In this document: positions 51,247-60,477 of the stretch, one piece after another
Layout of the letters: the number at the start of each line of letters is the position of its first letter
Numbering within the stretch: position 1 is the stretch's first letter
Origin: Kaistella soli
Lineage (GTDB): Bacteria > Bacteroidota > Bacteroidia > Flavobacteriales > Weeksellaceae
Reading direction: 5' to 3'
Length of the DNA stretch: 64,000 nt
Assembly: GCF_019038595.1 (NCBI RefSeq)
Contig: NZ_JAHOPF010000006.1
Location: 1 to 64,000 of the forward strand
The notes under the pieces: model-generated
Seen by the model: the letters and a program-made list of their open reading frames with translations, nothing else
Database searches by the model: none
What the model was told of the DNA's origin: nothing
Position numbers and translations under genes: made by a program

Positions 51247-51320
51247 ATTATAATTTATTTATTATTTTAACGGTCATATGGAACCTTCGGTTTCATATTA
51301 TAATTATTTACTATTTTTTA
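51241..51320 (-). repeat. 50-bp offset tandem duplication of the mdh leader
   Basis: TTTCATATTATAATTTATTT (51241) and TTTCATATTATAATTATTTA (51291), each followed by a similar AT-rich run. The second copy repeats the start-codon region, so the transcript would carry two initiation-like sites. Confidence 0.75.
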
Positions 51321-51491
51321 GATTTTCTTAAATGAGTTTTTCGTATGGTTGTTTTTTCTAAACCCTGTACAAATTTAAGAAATATTGAAGTGGTGAGCAA
51401 TTCTGAAAATATGATTTATTATTTATTTTATGAATCACTTTGTTTGGCTTTTTTGTTACCCTAAATCAAGTCTTTTGGTTAAATTCTTGCA

Positions 51492-51499
51492 TACCTTTG
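51492..51499 (+). promoter_or_regulatory. -7 element of cysE (TACCTTTG)
   Basis: Perfect TAnnTTTG, 20 nt before the cysE ATG. A TTTG stands upstream at 51473 with only 14-15 nt spacing, so the -33 box is uncertain. Confidence 0.5.
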
Positions 51500-51519
51500 T
51501 ATTCAATTAACACGGGATC

Positions 51520-52335
51520 ATGAGCTTTACCGAACACCTCCATTTGGGCTACAGCAACAGAAAATTTGATATCGACAAAAGAAAAACCGAAGATTTTATC
51601 GACCGGTTTTTCCGCTTTATCTTTTTTCTTGAATACCAGCGCTGTGTGGAAATCTCCATGATCGAGGAAAGGCTGAACAGTTTTAAAACTGAATTTGATG
51701 AGATACTGTCTTCTGCCATGAACGGCAGAGAAACCGTAGAGAGCAGTTTTTTCTTTTCAAAATTTTCAGAAATTTATCAGCAGCTGGAAGAAGATGCAGG
51801 GTTTATTTACGAAAATGACCCTGCTGCAAAAAGTGTAGAAGAAGTAATGTTCTCTTACCCGGGATTCTTTGCTATTGCGGTCTACCGGTTCTCCCACGAA
51901 CTTTTTAAGAATGACGTTCCGCTGATCCCGAGAATCTGGACCGAGTTTGCCCACAGCAAAACCGGAATCGACATTCATCCCGGCGCCGAAATAGGTGAAA
52001 ATTTCTTTATTGATCACGGAACCGGAATCGTCATCGGAGAAACTACCGTCATCGGGAAGAATGTGAAGATCTATCAGGGCGTTACTTTAGGGGCGCTTTC
52101 CGTGACCAAAGATCTTCAGAATAAAAAAAGACATCCGACAATTGAAGACCAGGTGGTGATTTATGCCAATGCCACCATCCTCGGCGGAGAAACCGTCATC
52201 GGGGAAAATTCACTGATTGGCGGAAATGTATGGATTACAGAAAGTGTAGCTCCCAATTCTGTGATTTTCCATAAAGGGCTGGTGACGGTGAAAAATAAAC
52301 TGCCTGTCAACGAACCGATTAATTTTATTATTTGA
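51520..52335 (+). CDS. cysE: Serine O-acetyltransferase
   Basis: 271 residues. N-terminal helical domain, then YPGFFAIAVYRFSHELF and the left-handed beta-helix with HPGAEIGENFFIDHGTGIVI, GETTVIGKNVKIYQGVTLGA, catalytic DH...H pattern (IDHG; EFAHSKTGIDIHP). Makes O-acetylserine for cysteine synthesis. cysK follows on the same strand after 314 bp. Confidence 0.93.
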   Translation: MSFTEHLHLGYSNRKFDIDKRKTEDFIDRFFRFIFFLEYQRCVEISMIEERLNSFKTEFDEILSSAMNGRETVESSFFFSKFSEIYQQLEEDAGFIYENDPAAKSVEEVMFSYPGFFAIAVYRFSHELFKNDVPLIPRIWTEFAHSKTGIDIHPGAEIGENFFIDHGTGIVIGETTVIGKNVKIYQGVTLGALSVTKDLQNKKRHPTIEDQVVIYANATILGGETVIGENSLIGGNVWITESVAPNSVIFHKGLVTVKNKLPVNEPINFII

Positions 52336-52394
52336 TTCAAGACGGCCAGCAAAATGTAGCAGGTGATAAAATACCCCATGAAGTTTTTGTAATT

Positions 52395-52544
52395 CCTTTG
52401 TGGTTAAAAGACACCATTTTACCACAGAGATCACTAAATAGCAGTCCCCTTTTTTGGTCTTTTGAAGACCTTAATATACTTAAAGCTTTTGTGACTTTGT
52501 GGTTAAAATGAAAATAGAAAAGCTACCAGTTTACCACAGAGATT
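52395..52544. repeat. Two direct repeats TTTGTGGTTAAAA ... TTTACCACAGAGAT between cysE and cysK
   Basis: Copies 52397-52433 and 52496-52544. The arms are roughly inverted (TGTGGT / ACCACA), so each can fold. The longer form CTTTTGTGACTTTGTGGT also occurs at 45497. The rest of the 52336-52649 gap has a small hairpin GGTCTT-TTG-AAGACC (52456-52470) and nothing else seen. Confidence 0.7.
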
Positions 52545-52649
52545 ACAGTGTTTAACGGAGGTCATAGTGATTAGTTGATGTAAAATATAACAACGGGAAG
52601 TTTTTATTGGTAAAGCGGCCCAATTAATAATAATTTAAAAACAGAATTC

Positions 52650-53582
52650 ATGAAAATTAACACGGTATTAGAAGCGATCGGGAACACCCCGACGGTAAGA
52701 ATCAATAAAATTTTTGATCAGAATGTAGAAGTCTGGATGAAGCTCGAAAGACAGAATCCCGGCGGAAGCATCAAAGACAGAATTGCGCTTTCGATGATCG
52801 AGAAAGCTGAAAGAGAAGGTAAAATCACCAAAGACACCCTGATTGTAGAACCTACCTCAGGCAATACCGGCGTAGGACTTGCCATGGTGTGTGCGGTAAA
52901 AGGCTATCAGCTGGTCTTGGTAATGCCCGAAAGCATGAGCATGGAGCGCCGGAAACTGATGTCATCCTACGGCGCAAAATTTGTCCTGACTCCGAGAGAA
53001 CTCGGTACATCCGGAGCGGTAAAGAAAGCAATGGAAATGGCAGAACAGCTGGATAACGTATGGATTGCCCAGCAGTTTGAAAATGAAGCGAATCCTCAGA
53101 TTCACCAGAAAACAACTGCACAGGAACTGCTGACGGATTTTCCTGAAGGTTTTGACTACCTGATTACAGGCGTCGGAACCGGAGGACATATCACCGGAGT
53201 GACAGAAGTTTTAAAACAGAAATTCCCCAATTTAAAAAGTTACGCGGTGGAACCGAAAGATTCACCCGTCATTTCAGGCGGAGCACCGGGATCCCATCCG
53301 TTACAGGGAATTGGTGCAGGATTTATTCCTAAAGTTCTAAACACGGACATCTTAGACGGCACCATTCAGGTCGAAAAAGAGGAAGCCTACGAGTTCACCA
53401 AAAGGCTGGCTCGGGAAGAAGGAATTCTGGCAGGTATTTCTACCGGAGCCTCTCTCGCTGCGATCAGCAAAAAACTTTCTGAGATTCCTGAAGGGTCGAA
53501 AATTCTTACTTTCAACTATGACACCGGAGAAAGATACTGGTCTGTTGACGGGCTTTTCACGGAAAGTGTTTTTGAATATTAA
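52650..53582 (+). CDS. cysK: Cysteine synthase A (O-acetylserine sulfhydrylase)
   Basis: 310 residues. PLP lysine K42 in NPGGSIKDR, substrate loop [12 protein letters not shown], phosphate-binding [10 protein letters not shown], and [17 protein letters not shown]. Converts O-acetylserine and sulfide to cysteine. Partner of the cysE product. Confidence 0.94.
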   Translation: MKINTVLEAIGNTPTVRINKIFDQNVEVWMKLERQNPGGSIKDRIALSMIEKAEREGKITKDTLIVEPTSGNTGVGLAMVCAVKGYQLVLVMPESMSMERRKLMSSYGAKFVLTPRELGTSGAVKKAMEMAEQLDNVWIAQQFENEANPQIHQKTTAQELLTDFPEGFDYLITGVGTGGHITGVTEVLKQKFPNLKSYAVEPKDSPVISGGAPGSHPLQGIGAGFIPKVLNTDILDGTIQVEKEEAYEFTKRLAREEGILAGISTGASLAAISKKLSEIPEGSKILTFNYDTGERYWSVDGLFTESVFEY

Positions 53583-53611
53583 GGATCACACCGATCACCC
53601 CATATATCATC

Positions 53612-53639
53612 AAAATCCTGCAGCAGTGCAGGATTTTTT
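53612..53639. terminator. cysK terminator (bidirectional)
   Basis: AAAATCCTGCA-GCAG-TGCAGGATTTT plus T-run. The Nei-type gene on the other strand ends inside it. Confidence 0.88.
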
Positions 53640-54372
53640 ATGAATACAGTTTCTGGCACTTCGGACAGACGTAGGTTTTGCGGTGGACCTTTCCCATTTC
53701 TTCAGCAATCAGCTCGGTCTTATCCTTCGGGCAGATTTTCTTTTCATAAATCAGCGCCTTTTCTTTTACCTCATCATTTTTGAGGAAATCAAGAAATTCA
53801 TACGCGTAATTCACCACGGTTTCAATCAGATACACCAGCTTTTTTTCCGGAATATCTTTTACCAGACTGTCCGGATGTATTTTCGCGCGGTAAAGCGATT
53901 CGATACGGATGATATTCCCTACCCCGGTAAACAGTTTCTGATCCAGCAGCACGTCGCCGATCATTTCCTCAGTATGGTCTTCTCTAATACTTTTCAGGAC
54001 GAATTCACCGTCGTACTCTTTCTTCAGAATATCGGTTTTAAAATTGAAATGATCTGAAGGTTTTCCCTGATACAAATGCGTTTTTGCGACATAAAAGTTA
54101 ATTTCAGAATGAGGAAAATGCAGCGCAAAACTGGCATTCACTTTCTTTCTTTTATTCACCAGCATGCTTCCGAAGAGCCCAAGATGAACGCCCACGAAAA
54201 AATCTTTGAATACGAAGAACAGATTTTTGCCGTACGTTTCAATATCCATGATTTTAATATGGTCAATAGCAGATTTGTCCATTTCGCTGTAGCCGGAAGC
54301 TTCAGAAACGGTCTGACCTTTAAAGCGCTGGAGTTTGTTTTTTAAGAATACAATGGAAGGTCCTTCTGGCAT
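53638..54372 (-). CDS. Fpg/Nei family DNA glycosylase
   Basis: 244 residues. N-terminal catalytic MPEGPSIVFLKNKL (P2, E3), later VLLDQKLFTGVGNIIRIESL (helix-two-turn-helix, N) and a C-terminal zinc-finger-like end ICPKDKTELIAEE, YVCPKCQKLYS. Excises oxidised bases. One usual zinc ligand is absent (CPKD instead of CPxC). Ends 1 nt upstream organisation with the catalase-like gene, which suggests an oxidative-damage operon. Confidence 0.85.
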   Translation of the reverse strand: MPEGPSIVFLKNKLQRFKGQTVSEASGYSEMDKSAIDHIKIMDIETYGKNLFFVFKDFFVGVHLGLFGSMLVNKRKKVNASFALHFPHSEINFYVAKTHLYQGKPSDHFNFKTDILKKEYDGEFVLKSIREDHTEEMIGDVLLDQKLFTGVGNIIRIESLYRAKIHPDSLVKDIPEKKLVYLIETVVNYAYEFLDFLKNDEVKEKALIYEKKICPKDKTELIAEEMGKVHRKTYVCPKCQKLYS

Positions 54373-54373
54373 T

Positions 54374-55396
54374 TTACAGGGTTTGATTTAAAGATTGCCG
54401 TGTCGCAACCGATTGGTTATAGATTTTCTGACGGATTTTCTGCATCCGTCCTACAGGCTGCAGTGCTTCAGGGTTTTCAAACGGATTATAGGACAGATTC
54501 TCATAATCTATGCTTCCGTATCGGGAAATATCCTGTTTCGGAAGGAGAATTTTCCCGATAGTAATGAATTCCGAGTGTTTTTCTTTCCACTGCTTAAGCA
54601 GATTATTCACGGGAGTTTTCTTTTCATCGGTGGCGAGCTGCACCTGAAAATCAAGGGAAATTTCATTTCTCAGGAACCATTCTCTTAACGCTTTTGCCTG
54701 ATCAATATCGGCATCGGGTTTAAATTTTTCATGATCTGAAGGTTTCAGGCGAATCTTGACAATACGGTCTTCCAGCCGGAAACTTCCCACAGAATGATAA
54801 GCATAGCCATTGATCAGATGTTTTTCGATATCCAGCATTTTAACTGTGTTGTTCAGGATGGGCAGAATTTCTCTGTCGAATAAAAGACTCAATCCAGCCT
54901 TAAGGACTCCGGGAATCTTTAAAAAAGAAAAAGAAAAAGAGCTTCCTTTTGAAATGAGAAACTGATTGGCTTTAATATGAAGTTTTAAAAATTTCGAAAC
55001 CGAATTGGTGATAAAAACGGGGAGATTTACCAGCGGAAACTTCGCGCTTATCGGAAGATCTTTATTGTAAATCTTTACCGCGCAGCCATAGAGCGGATAT
55101 TCACCTTTGCCTTTATTAACTAAAAAATTGGGATGAGAATACCGGAGGATGACTCCCAAATTACTTCCTTTCAACAGTTTCGGAAAGTCGGCAGCCTTAT
55201 TATCTACAGGAATGAAATTTCCGCGGACAAACCCAAAGGCTTTGGCGTGCGCATTGCGGGTGGCGATCCGTTTTTTATTGAGTTTATGGGAAACGGTAAC
55301 TGCTTTTTCTATGAGTTCTACATCCTCTTTCAGCAGCTGTTCTTCTTCCGCGGTAAGTTGATCAAATTTCGGCGAATAGGTCAGGAATTTCTTCAT
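54374..55396 (-). CDS. Catalase-like heme protein (SrpA-type)
   Basis: 340 residues, shorter than true catalases. NAHAKAFGFVRGNFIPVD and GVILRYSHPN resemble the heme-side 'R..HAKGHG..' and 'R.SN' blocks of catalase-related proteins, and the end GSIDYENLSYNPFENPEALQ, PVGRMQKIRQKIYNQS matches the family's 'SYNPW....HRPLG...R.R...Y' ending. Probably a heme peroxidase/catalase relative. Same operon as the glycosylase. Confidence 0.7.
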   Translation of the reverse strand: MKKFLTYSPKFDQLTAEEEQLLKEDVELIEKAVTVSHKLNKKRIATRNAHAKAFGFVRGNFIPVDNKAADFPKLLKGSNLGVILRYSHPNFLVNKGKGEYPLYGCAVKIYNKDLPISAKFPLVNLPVFITNSVSKFLKLHIKANQFLISKGSSFSFSFLKIPGVLKAGLSLLFDREILPILNNTVKMLDIEKHLINGYAYHSVGSFRLEDRIVKIRLKPSDHEKFKPDADIDQAKALREWFLRNEISLDFQVQLATDEKKTPVNNLLKQWKEKHSEFITIGKILLPKQDISRYGSIDYENLSYNPFENPEALQPVGRMQKIRQKIYNQSVATRQSLNQTL

Positions 55397-55437
55397 AAGA
55401 TTTCTTTATTCAGCAGCATCAAATATGAAACCACGAA

Positions 55438-55992
55438 TTACAGCGAAGCATCCAGAAGAAAACGGTAGGCTTTCTCAGCTCCTGAAACACAGTCATCATA
55501 ATGGTCAGGACTGATTTCCCTGTCCATTACTGTTTTGAAATCCTTCCAGAAAGACCCGGTGTTTTCGCCATAACAGCGGAAATAGGAAAAAGAAATATCT
55601 TTAAAATCTGAATGTCGGGAAAGCTGTTTGGCAATCACATTTCCGCCCAAAGTGGAACCTTCCATTACATAAAGAATACCGAATGCTTCGGCCTCATTTT
55701 TAATCTGTTCAGAATTTTGAGTTCCTGCTTTTCCAATATTTAAAATTTGCAGATCTTTTTCAATTAGAGAAAGTTTTCTTCTTTTCTCAAGCTTCAATTC
55801 TTCTGCAGCAGGCTCAGATATCTGTGAAAAAACCGCATTTTCAAAATTCTGCAGAAAAAGGTAATTGTAAAGAATAAGATTCCTGTAATCATTCAGCGAA
55901 AAGGAGCCGTCAAAAATCCTGCGGGAATTGAATTTAGCTTCGACAAGGTCGTGCAGAACTTTGGTATTTGCTTTTAAAATTTCAGAAATCAT
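55438..55992 (-). CDS. bphO: Heme oxygenase (biliverdin-producing), phytochrome-associated
   Basis: 184 residues. LKANTKVLHDLVEAKFNS carries the proximal His14 region, and EAFGILYVMEGSTLGGNVIA is the family's distal-helix glycine motif (YV.EGS.LGG). Opens heme to biliverdin. It follows the bacteriophytochrome gene by 8 nt and so supplies its chromophore. Confidence 0.85.
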   Translation of the reverse strand: MISEILKANTKVLHDLVEAKFNSRRIFDGSFSLNDYRNLILYNYLFLQNFENAVFSQISEPAAEELKLEKRRKLSLIEKDLQILNIGKAGTQNSEQIKNEAEAFGILYVMEGSTLGGNVIAKQLSRHSDFKDISFSYFRCYGENTGSFWKDFKTVMDREISPDHYDDCVSGAEKAYRFLLDASL

Positions 55993-56000
55993 TCCTGTTT

Positions 56001-58196
56001 TTATGGTCTTTTAAACGTCAGAATAAAGGTCGTTCCTTCATTTTCTTTGCTTTCGTAAGAGATTTTTCCTCCCAAACGGTTCATGATGCGGTACACGATA
56101 GAAAGTCCTACGCCGTTGCCCTCAAACGATTTGGCATTGTCCATCCGGTTGAAGATCTTGAACATCTTTGCCTGTGCCGCCTCGGGAATACCTATACCGT
56201 TATCTTTGATTTTATAAATCACATGATTTCCGTCGGCTTTACCGTCGATCTCAATTTTAGGATTTTCATGTTTGGAAGAATATTTTACGGCGTTGCCGAT
56301 GATGTTCAGAAACACCTGTGTAAGCATGGTTTCGTCTCCCATCACATTCGGGAGGCTGCCCAACTTAATCTCTGCATTTTCGTTAAGGGTGAGTTTTGTA
56401 TCGCTGGAAACCTTGCTGATAATGTCAGCGGTTGGCAATTCCTGAATATTAATCTCAGACGATTTGGCACGGCTGAGACTCAGCACACCGCGCATCATAT
56501 TTTCCATCCCGAGAATTTCCGCTAAAATGCTTGATACCCTCTTGCGGACTTCCGGATGATCGTGATGGGATTTTTCCAGAAGCTGGGCATTGAGTTTCAT
56601 TACCGTCAGCGGAGTTCCCAGATCATGCGAAATAGAATAGGAAAAACTGTCGAGTTCTTCATTCAGGTTCTTCAGTTCCTCGTTCAGCTCCTGTACTCTG
56701 CGGAACTGGCTGTAAGTGGTCTCCAGAATGGTGGCCACCACTTTCTTCGCAGCGAAGATGTCCCTGTTTTTCCAGGGTTCTGCTTTACCTTTGATTTCTT
56801 CAATATAGATTTCGAAAGATTTTCTTGGGGAAATCATCATTTGTTCCTTCCCGTCAATGATCCGGGCTTCCGTTTTCTTAGACGGATTCCCTGCCCAAAG
56901 CACCTGCCCGTCAATTTCTTTCCTGAACCAGATCAGAAGTTCATTCCGTTTGTCATCTGTAAATCCGAACATTACGCCGGCTGCATTTTCGATATTTCCT
57001 AAATTCCCCTGCAGAGAATTACTGAAATCATTGGATGAGTAGAAATTTTTCAGAGGATTCTCTCTCGCGTACTGCACAATCTTAAGGATATTTTCATCGG
57101 AGGGAACTTCGCCTGAAGTCCTGATATTATGCCCTACGATAATAGCCAGGCCGTCCGCAGCAGGATATTCCTGCATTTCTGCCACATTTCCGAAGAGCGA
57201 ATCCTCCAGATTATCGTAAGCCATGAGTTTACCTTTCAGGGCTACAATTTTTCTGTCAAGTTCTACACTGTCGGCAAGGGTCTGTCTTGATTTATAAGAA
57301 GTATAGGCATTTGCAGCAATTACTGTAAATACTTCTGCACGGATCCGGTTGACCAGATCGATATGTTTGGGTTCAATATTCTGGCAGGTTACCATTCCCC
57401 ACAGTTTGTTATCGATGACGATCGAAGTGCTGAAACTGGAGGAAACTCCCGTATTTTTAAGGTATTGGCCGTGAATGGGCGACATTCCTCTAACCGAAGA
57501 ATACGTTAAATCCACCGCCTCCTCTGTACTGCTGATAATGGGAACGGGTTCGGAATATACGTTACTGAAAATCCTTTTGCGTTTTTTAAGGTAAAGCGCT
57601 CTTGCCTGTCTCGGAATATCGCTTTCCGGATAGTGGAGATTCATGAAGCTTTCCACTTTATTTTTTACCTTTTCAGCAATTACCTTTCCGCTGCCGTCTT
57701 CAAGAAAACGGTACAGCATTACGCGGTCATAATCTACCGCGTCGGCTACTGAGGAAAGCAACTCGTTCCAGATCGCTTCGGAATCGGTTGCGTTGTGAAT
57801 ACTTTCATACTTTTTGGAGACAAAACTTCGCTGATGGAAATGTTCAAGCATCGCCTCGAATTCCAGAAAGACATTTTCACCAAGCCTGTAGATGGTAAAA
57901 TGGTAGATCTTTCCGTCAATTTCGATCCTGTCCAGAAACACGTCAGTGTCTTTGATAGTACTGAGATCGAGATTGGTAAAAACTACCGAAGCCAGCAGCG
58001 CACTGAAGACATCGGGTTCGTCGCCAAACCTTTTACCAAAAAAGCTTTTATCCATCGGAAAAAGCTCTGAAATATTCTGTGAGAAAAATTTAACAGTCTG
58101 CGATTCGGCATCCAAGCCGATCAGGTATCCAAAATCCTGGATATGACCTGAAACATGTATCTTTTCCTCGTGGCAGTCCACAAAATTCATAGGCAA
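56001..58196 (-). CDS. bphP: Bacteriophytochrome histidine kinase
   Basis: 731 residues. PAS with the biliverdin-binding Cys8 (NFVDCHEEKIHVSGHIQDFG), GAF with HYPESDIPRQAR (189-199) and RGMSPIHGQYLKNTGVSSS (His242), PHY (about 315-500), then HisKA with phospho-acceptor H524 (YSISHDLGTPLTVM) and HATPase_c (VFLNIIGNAVKYSS, DNGIGIPEAAQ, GNGVGLSIVYRI). Red/far-red light sensing kinase. No response regulator gene is adjacent. ATG 58190 (M3) is an alternative start. Confidence 0.95.
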   Translation of the reverse strand: MPMNFVDCHEEKIHVSGHIQDFGYLIGLDAESQTVKFFSQNISELFPMDKSFFGKRFGDEPDVFSALLASVVFTNLDLSTIKDTDVFLDRIEIDGKIYHFTIYRLGENVFLEFEAMLEHFHQRSFVSKKYESIHNATDSEAIWNELLSSVADAVDYDRVMLYRFLEDGSGKVIAEKVKNKVESFMNLHYPESDIPRQARALYLKKRKRIFSNVYSEPVPIISSTEEAVDLTYSSVRGMSPIHGQYLKNTGVSSSFSTSIVIDNKLWGMVTCQNIEPKHIDLVNRIRAEVFTVIAANAYTSYKSRQTLADSVELDRKIVALKGKLMAYDNLEDSLFGNVAEMQEYPAADGLAIIVGHNIRTSGEVPSDENILKIVQYARENPLKNFYSSNDFSNSLQGNLGNIENAAGVMFGFTDDKRNELLIWFRKEIDGQVLWAGNPSKKTEARIIDGKEQMMISPRKSFEIYIEEIKGKAEPWKNRDIFAAKKVVATILETTYSQFRRVQELNEELKNLNEELDSFSYSISHDLGTPLTVMKLNAQLLEKSHHDHPEVRKRVSSILAEILGMENMMRGVLSLSRAKSSEINIQELPTADIISKVSSDTKLTLNENAEIKLGSLPNVMGDETMLTQVFLNIIGNAVKYSSKHENPKIEIDGKADGNHVIYKIKDNGIGIPEAAQAKMFKIFNRMDNAKSFEGNGVGLSIVYRIMNRLGGKISYESKENEGTTFILTFKRP

Positions 58197-58245
58197 AATA
58201 ATGAATGTAATCTACAAATATACTCTATTAATTTAACATAATAAT

Positions 58246-59262
58246 TTATTTCTCCTCCTCAAAATAGAGGCGGTAATATTTCCCTTTTTCATCCTGCCCG
58301 GTCTCGATCATCTTCCGGTCTCCGTGCACATAGATGTGGAAATTCTTATCCAGTTTGATAACGCTTTTGAAACCGCGGCTCTGTTTTTTCACCGCTGCTT
58401 CGCTGATGGCGAAATCTTCCGCGATCGACACCTGCATATCCTGCTCATAATCGGATTTAAAATTACTGAAACTTTCAATTACCTGCTCATCCTCCAACAC
58501 TTCTTTGGTAAATTCTTCGTAATCAAAGGTCTCTTTTTCTTTAAAAAAGTTGATGGATTTATTAAGGAAATCCGCCTGATCTGCTTTACTCACTTCAAAT
58601 TCCTGAGGAAGCTGCTTGGTGATAAACTCTTTATAAACCGTAAGGGTTTCCTGAGTCTGGAAATATTCATCATCGCGCTGTTTCACCTTCAGAAAATCCT
58701 CGAACCAGTAATACATGTCGCCGTTCTTATTGTTATCCACCACTGACACGGCATAACCGGTCTCCTTGCTGCTGTTATAAATCAGGGCACCTTTGTCGAG
58801 TTTTGCAAGTCCTGTGCCATAATCTTTTTCGATCGTGAAAGCCTCATCCTGCGGGAAAATCTTGAGGAAAGGATTTTTATTTTCAGTTTTGAAGATACCG
58901 ATATAATCGATTTTATTTCCGTCTGCATTTTCTTCGCCTTCAAAATAAACGATGAAAAGTTCGCCGCTCTGTACACGCGGATTTTCCGCCACATCATAAA
59001 GATGCTGCGCGATATTTTCCGCTTCGTACACGAATTTGGCCTTGTCTTCAAAAATTTCTGAGACCGAGCTGTACACCGGATTATTAACTAAATAGGTATC
59101 ACTGTAAAAGCGGAACTGTTCTTCAGATTTAAAGGATTTAAGGAAGAAATCCTGCAGAAGCTCCTTCATTTCCTCATCGAGCTGAAGTTCTTCCTGAGAA
59201 AGGATTAGGGATTCCTGATTGATTCTGTTTCCTACTTTGTGGACGATTATTTTTGAGAGCAT
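58246..59262 (-). CDS. Nucleoid-associated protein (NdpA/YejK family)
   Basis: 338 residues. MLSKIIVHKVGNRINQE, RVQSGELFIVYFEGEENADG, YIGIFKTENKNPFLKIF and the C-terminal YYRLYFEEE fit the family. Binds DNA in the nucleoid; precise role unknown. Confidence 0.82.
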   Translation of the reverse strand: MLSKIIVHKVGNRINQESLILSQEELQLDEEMKELLQDFFLKSFKSEEQFRFYSDTYLVNNPVYSSVSEIFEDKAKFVYEAENIAQHLYDVAENPRVQSGELFIVYFEGEENADGNKIDYIGIFKTENKNPFLKIFPQDEAFTIEKDYGTGLAKLDKGALIYNSSKETGYAVSVVDNNKNGDMYYWFEDFLKVKQRDDEYFQTQETLTVYKEFITKQLPQEFEVSKADQADFLNKSINFFKEKETFDYEEFTKEVLEDEQVIESFSNFKSDYEQDMQVSIAEDFAISEAAVKKQSRGFKSVIKLDKNFHIYVHGDRKMIETGQDEKGKYYRLYFEEEK

Positions 59263-59343
59263 TTTTAAGTTTTAAATGAAGTTGCAAAGATAATTTTAAA
59301 CAGGACGGTCACAAATTTTTTACGGGTTTCGGTCGGATTATTT

Positions 59344-60336
59344 TTAAATATGATCAATCATTTTCGTCACCAATTTATTTGACTGCCCATAGCTTACTAC
59401 ACTGACCTCCAAATTTTTATTTCTAAATTTCTGAACTGAATTTTTGATGGCATCCAGAATCCATTCGGTTTTATTTCCGAAGACCCCGCCGCCAACGAGT
59501 GTGAGGAAAAGCTTGCTGGAACCTCCGTTCTTTAAATTGATTAATGCGGCATAAAAGGTGGCTTCATAAGTGGCTTCTAAAATAATCCGTGCAAGATTTT
59601 CCCATAGCTGTTCCGGAATCCCGGATACATATCCGATGGGAAGTGCTGAGCAATAAACCTGACTGACCATCTGATCTGTATGGGCAATGGTGACCTCGGT
59701 ATTCCACTGGATTCCCACTTTCAGTTTGCCTTTCAGGCTTTCTCTTTCACTGTCATCCATCGCGGCGATCTGAGCATTAATTCTTTCCAAACCCTGTGCA
59801 GTGGGATAACAGTAACCATTTCTCATGCTCCATACCCTGGATTTTTCATTATCGAAAAAATCCTCAAATAGGGAAAGACAATTGATCTGATGGTGTTCTG
59901 TCTGACCTACATGTCCATTGACAGGTACAAAATAATTCCTGAAAATAGTTCCCGCGCCACAGGCAATCGCACAGGCCGGTCCCTGGGTGGCATCATTTTC
60001 ATAAATCCCCACCCCCTTTTCAGGAGTGACACTGGGATGCACCATTTCCAGCAGGTTAAACTGTGAGGCTGCCTGAAAAACCGCTTTATTATTTTCCGGA
60101 GAACAATGCAATCTGCCGACATTTCCAACTGTTTCCGACAAGGATATTTTTCCTTCAAAATCCCGGAGATTGATTTTACGCTGTAAATCCCTCAAAGTTG
60201 CAACCTCAAGCTTTCCAAAGCGGTAAGATTTTCCGTTCGCTTTAGAGATCATGTTCTCACCGTCGATTTCAATATTCTCCCGGACATTTTCAGGAGAAAT
60301 TTCCTCAAAGCCCATCAGTTTTTCAAACCAAGTCAT
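59344..60336 (-). CDS. Conserved protein of unknown function, 330 residues
   Basis: I do not recognise a named family. GIYENDATQGPACAIACGAG, IFRNYFVPVNGHVGQTEHHQ and near the end KLFLTLVGGGVFGNKTEWIL, VSVVSYGQSNK are striking: a small-residue-rich loop, clustered His/Cys and a final Gly loop (GGGVFGNKT) between strand and helix, somewhat as in macrodomains. No signal peptide. It lies between nucleoid and chaperone genes, monocistronic. Confidence 0.55.
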   Translation of the reverse strand: MTWFEKLMGFEEISPENVRENIEIDGENMISKANGKSYRFGKLEVATLRDLQRKINLRDFEGKISLSETVGNVGRLHCSPENNKAVFQAASQFNLLEMVHPSVTPEKGVGIYENDATQGPACAIACGAGTIFRNYFVPVNGHVGQTEHHQINCLSLFEDFFDNEKSRVWSMRNGYCYPTAQGLERINAQIAAMDDSERESLKGKLKVGIQWNTEVTIAHTDQMVSQVYCSALPIGYVSGIPEQLWENLARIILEATYEATFYAALINLKNGGSSKLFLTLVGGGVFGNKTEWILDAIKNSVQKFRNKNLEVSVVSYGQSNKLVTKMIDHI

Positions 60337-60420
60337 TTTTTAAATTTTTATAAAAATAAGGAAATATTTTTGAGACTGTCCCTGTCACTGTTGTTCCACC
60401 TGCATTGACTTTACACAAAA

Positions 60421-60448
60421 AAATCCCCAGGCTTTCGACTGGGGATTT
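60421..60448 (-). terminator. dnaK terminator
   Basis: AAATCCCCAG / CTGGGGATTT, 8-nt loop, with a run of A on the plus strand that gives seven T after the stem for dnaK. Confidence 0.88.
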
Positions 60449-60477
60449 CTATATCTAAACCTTCAAGGTTTATTAAA

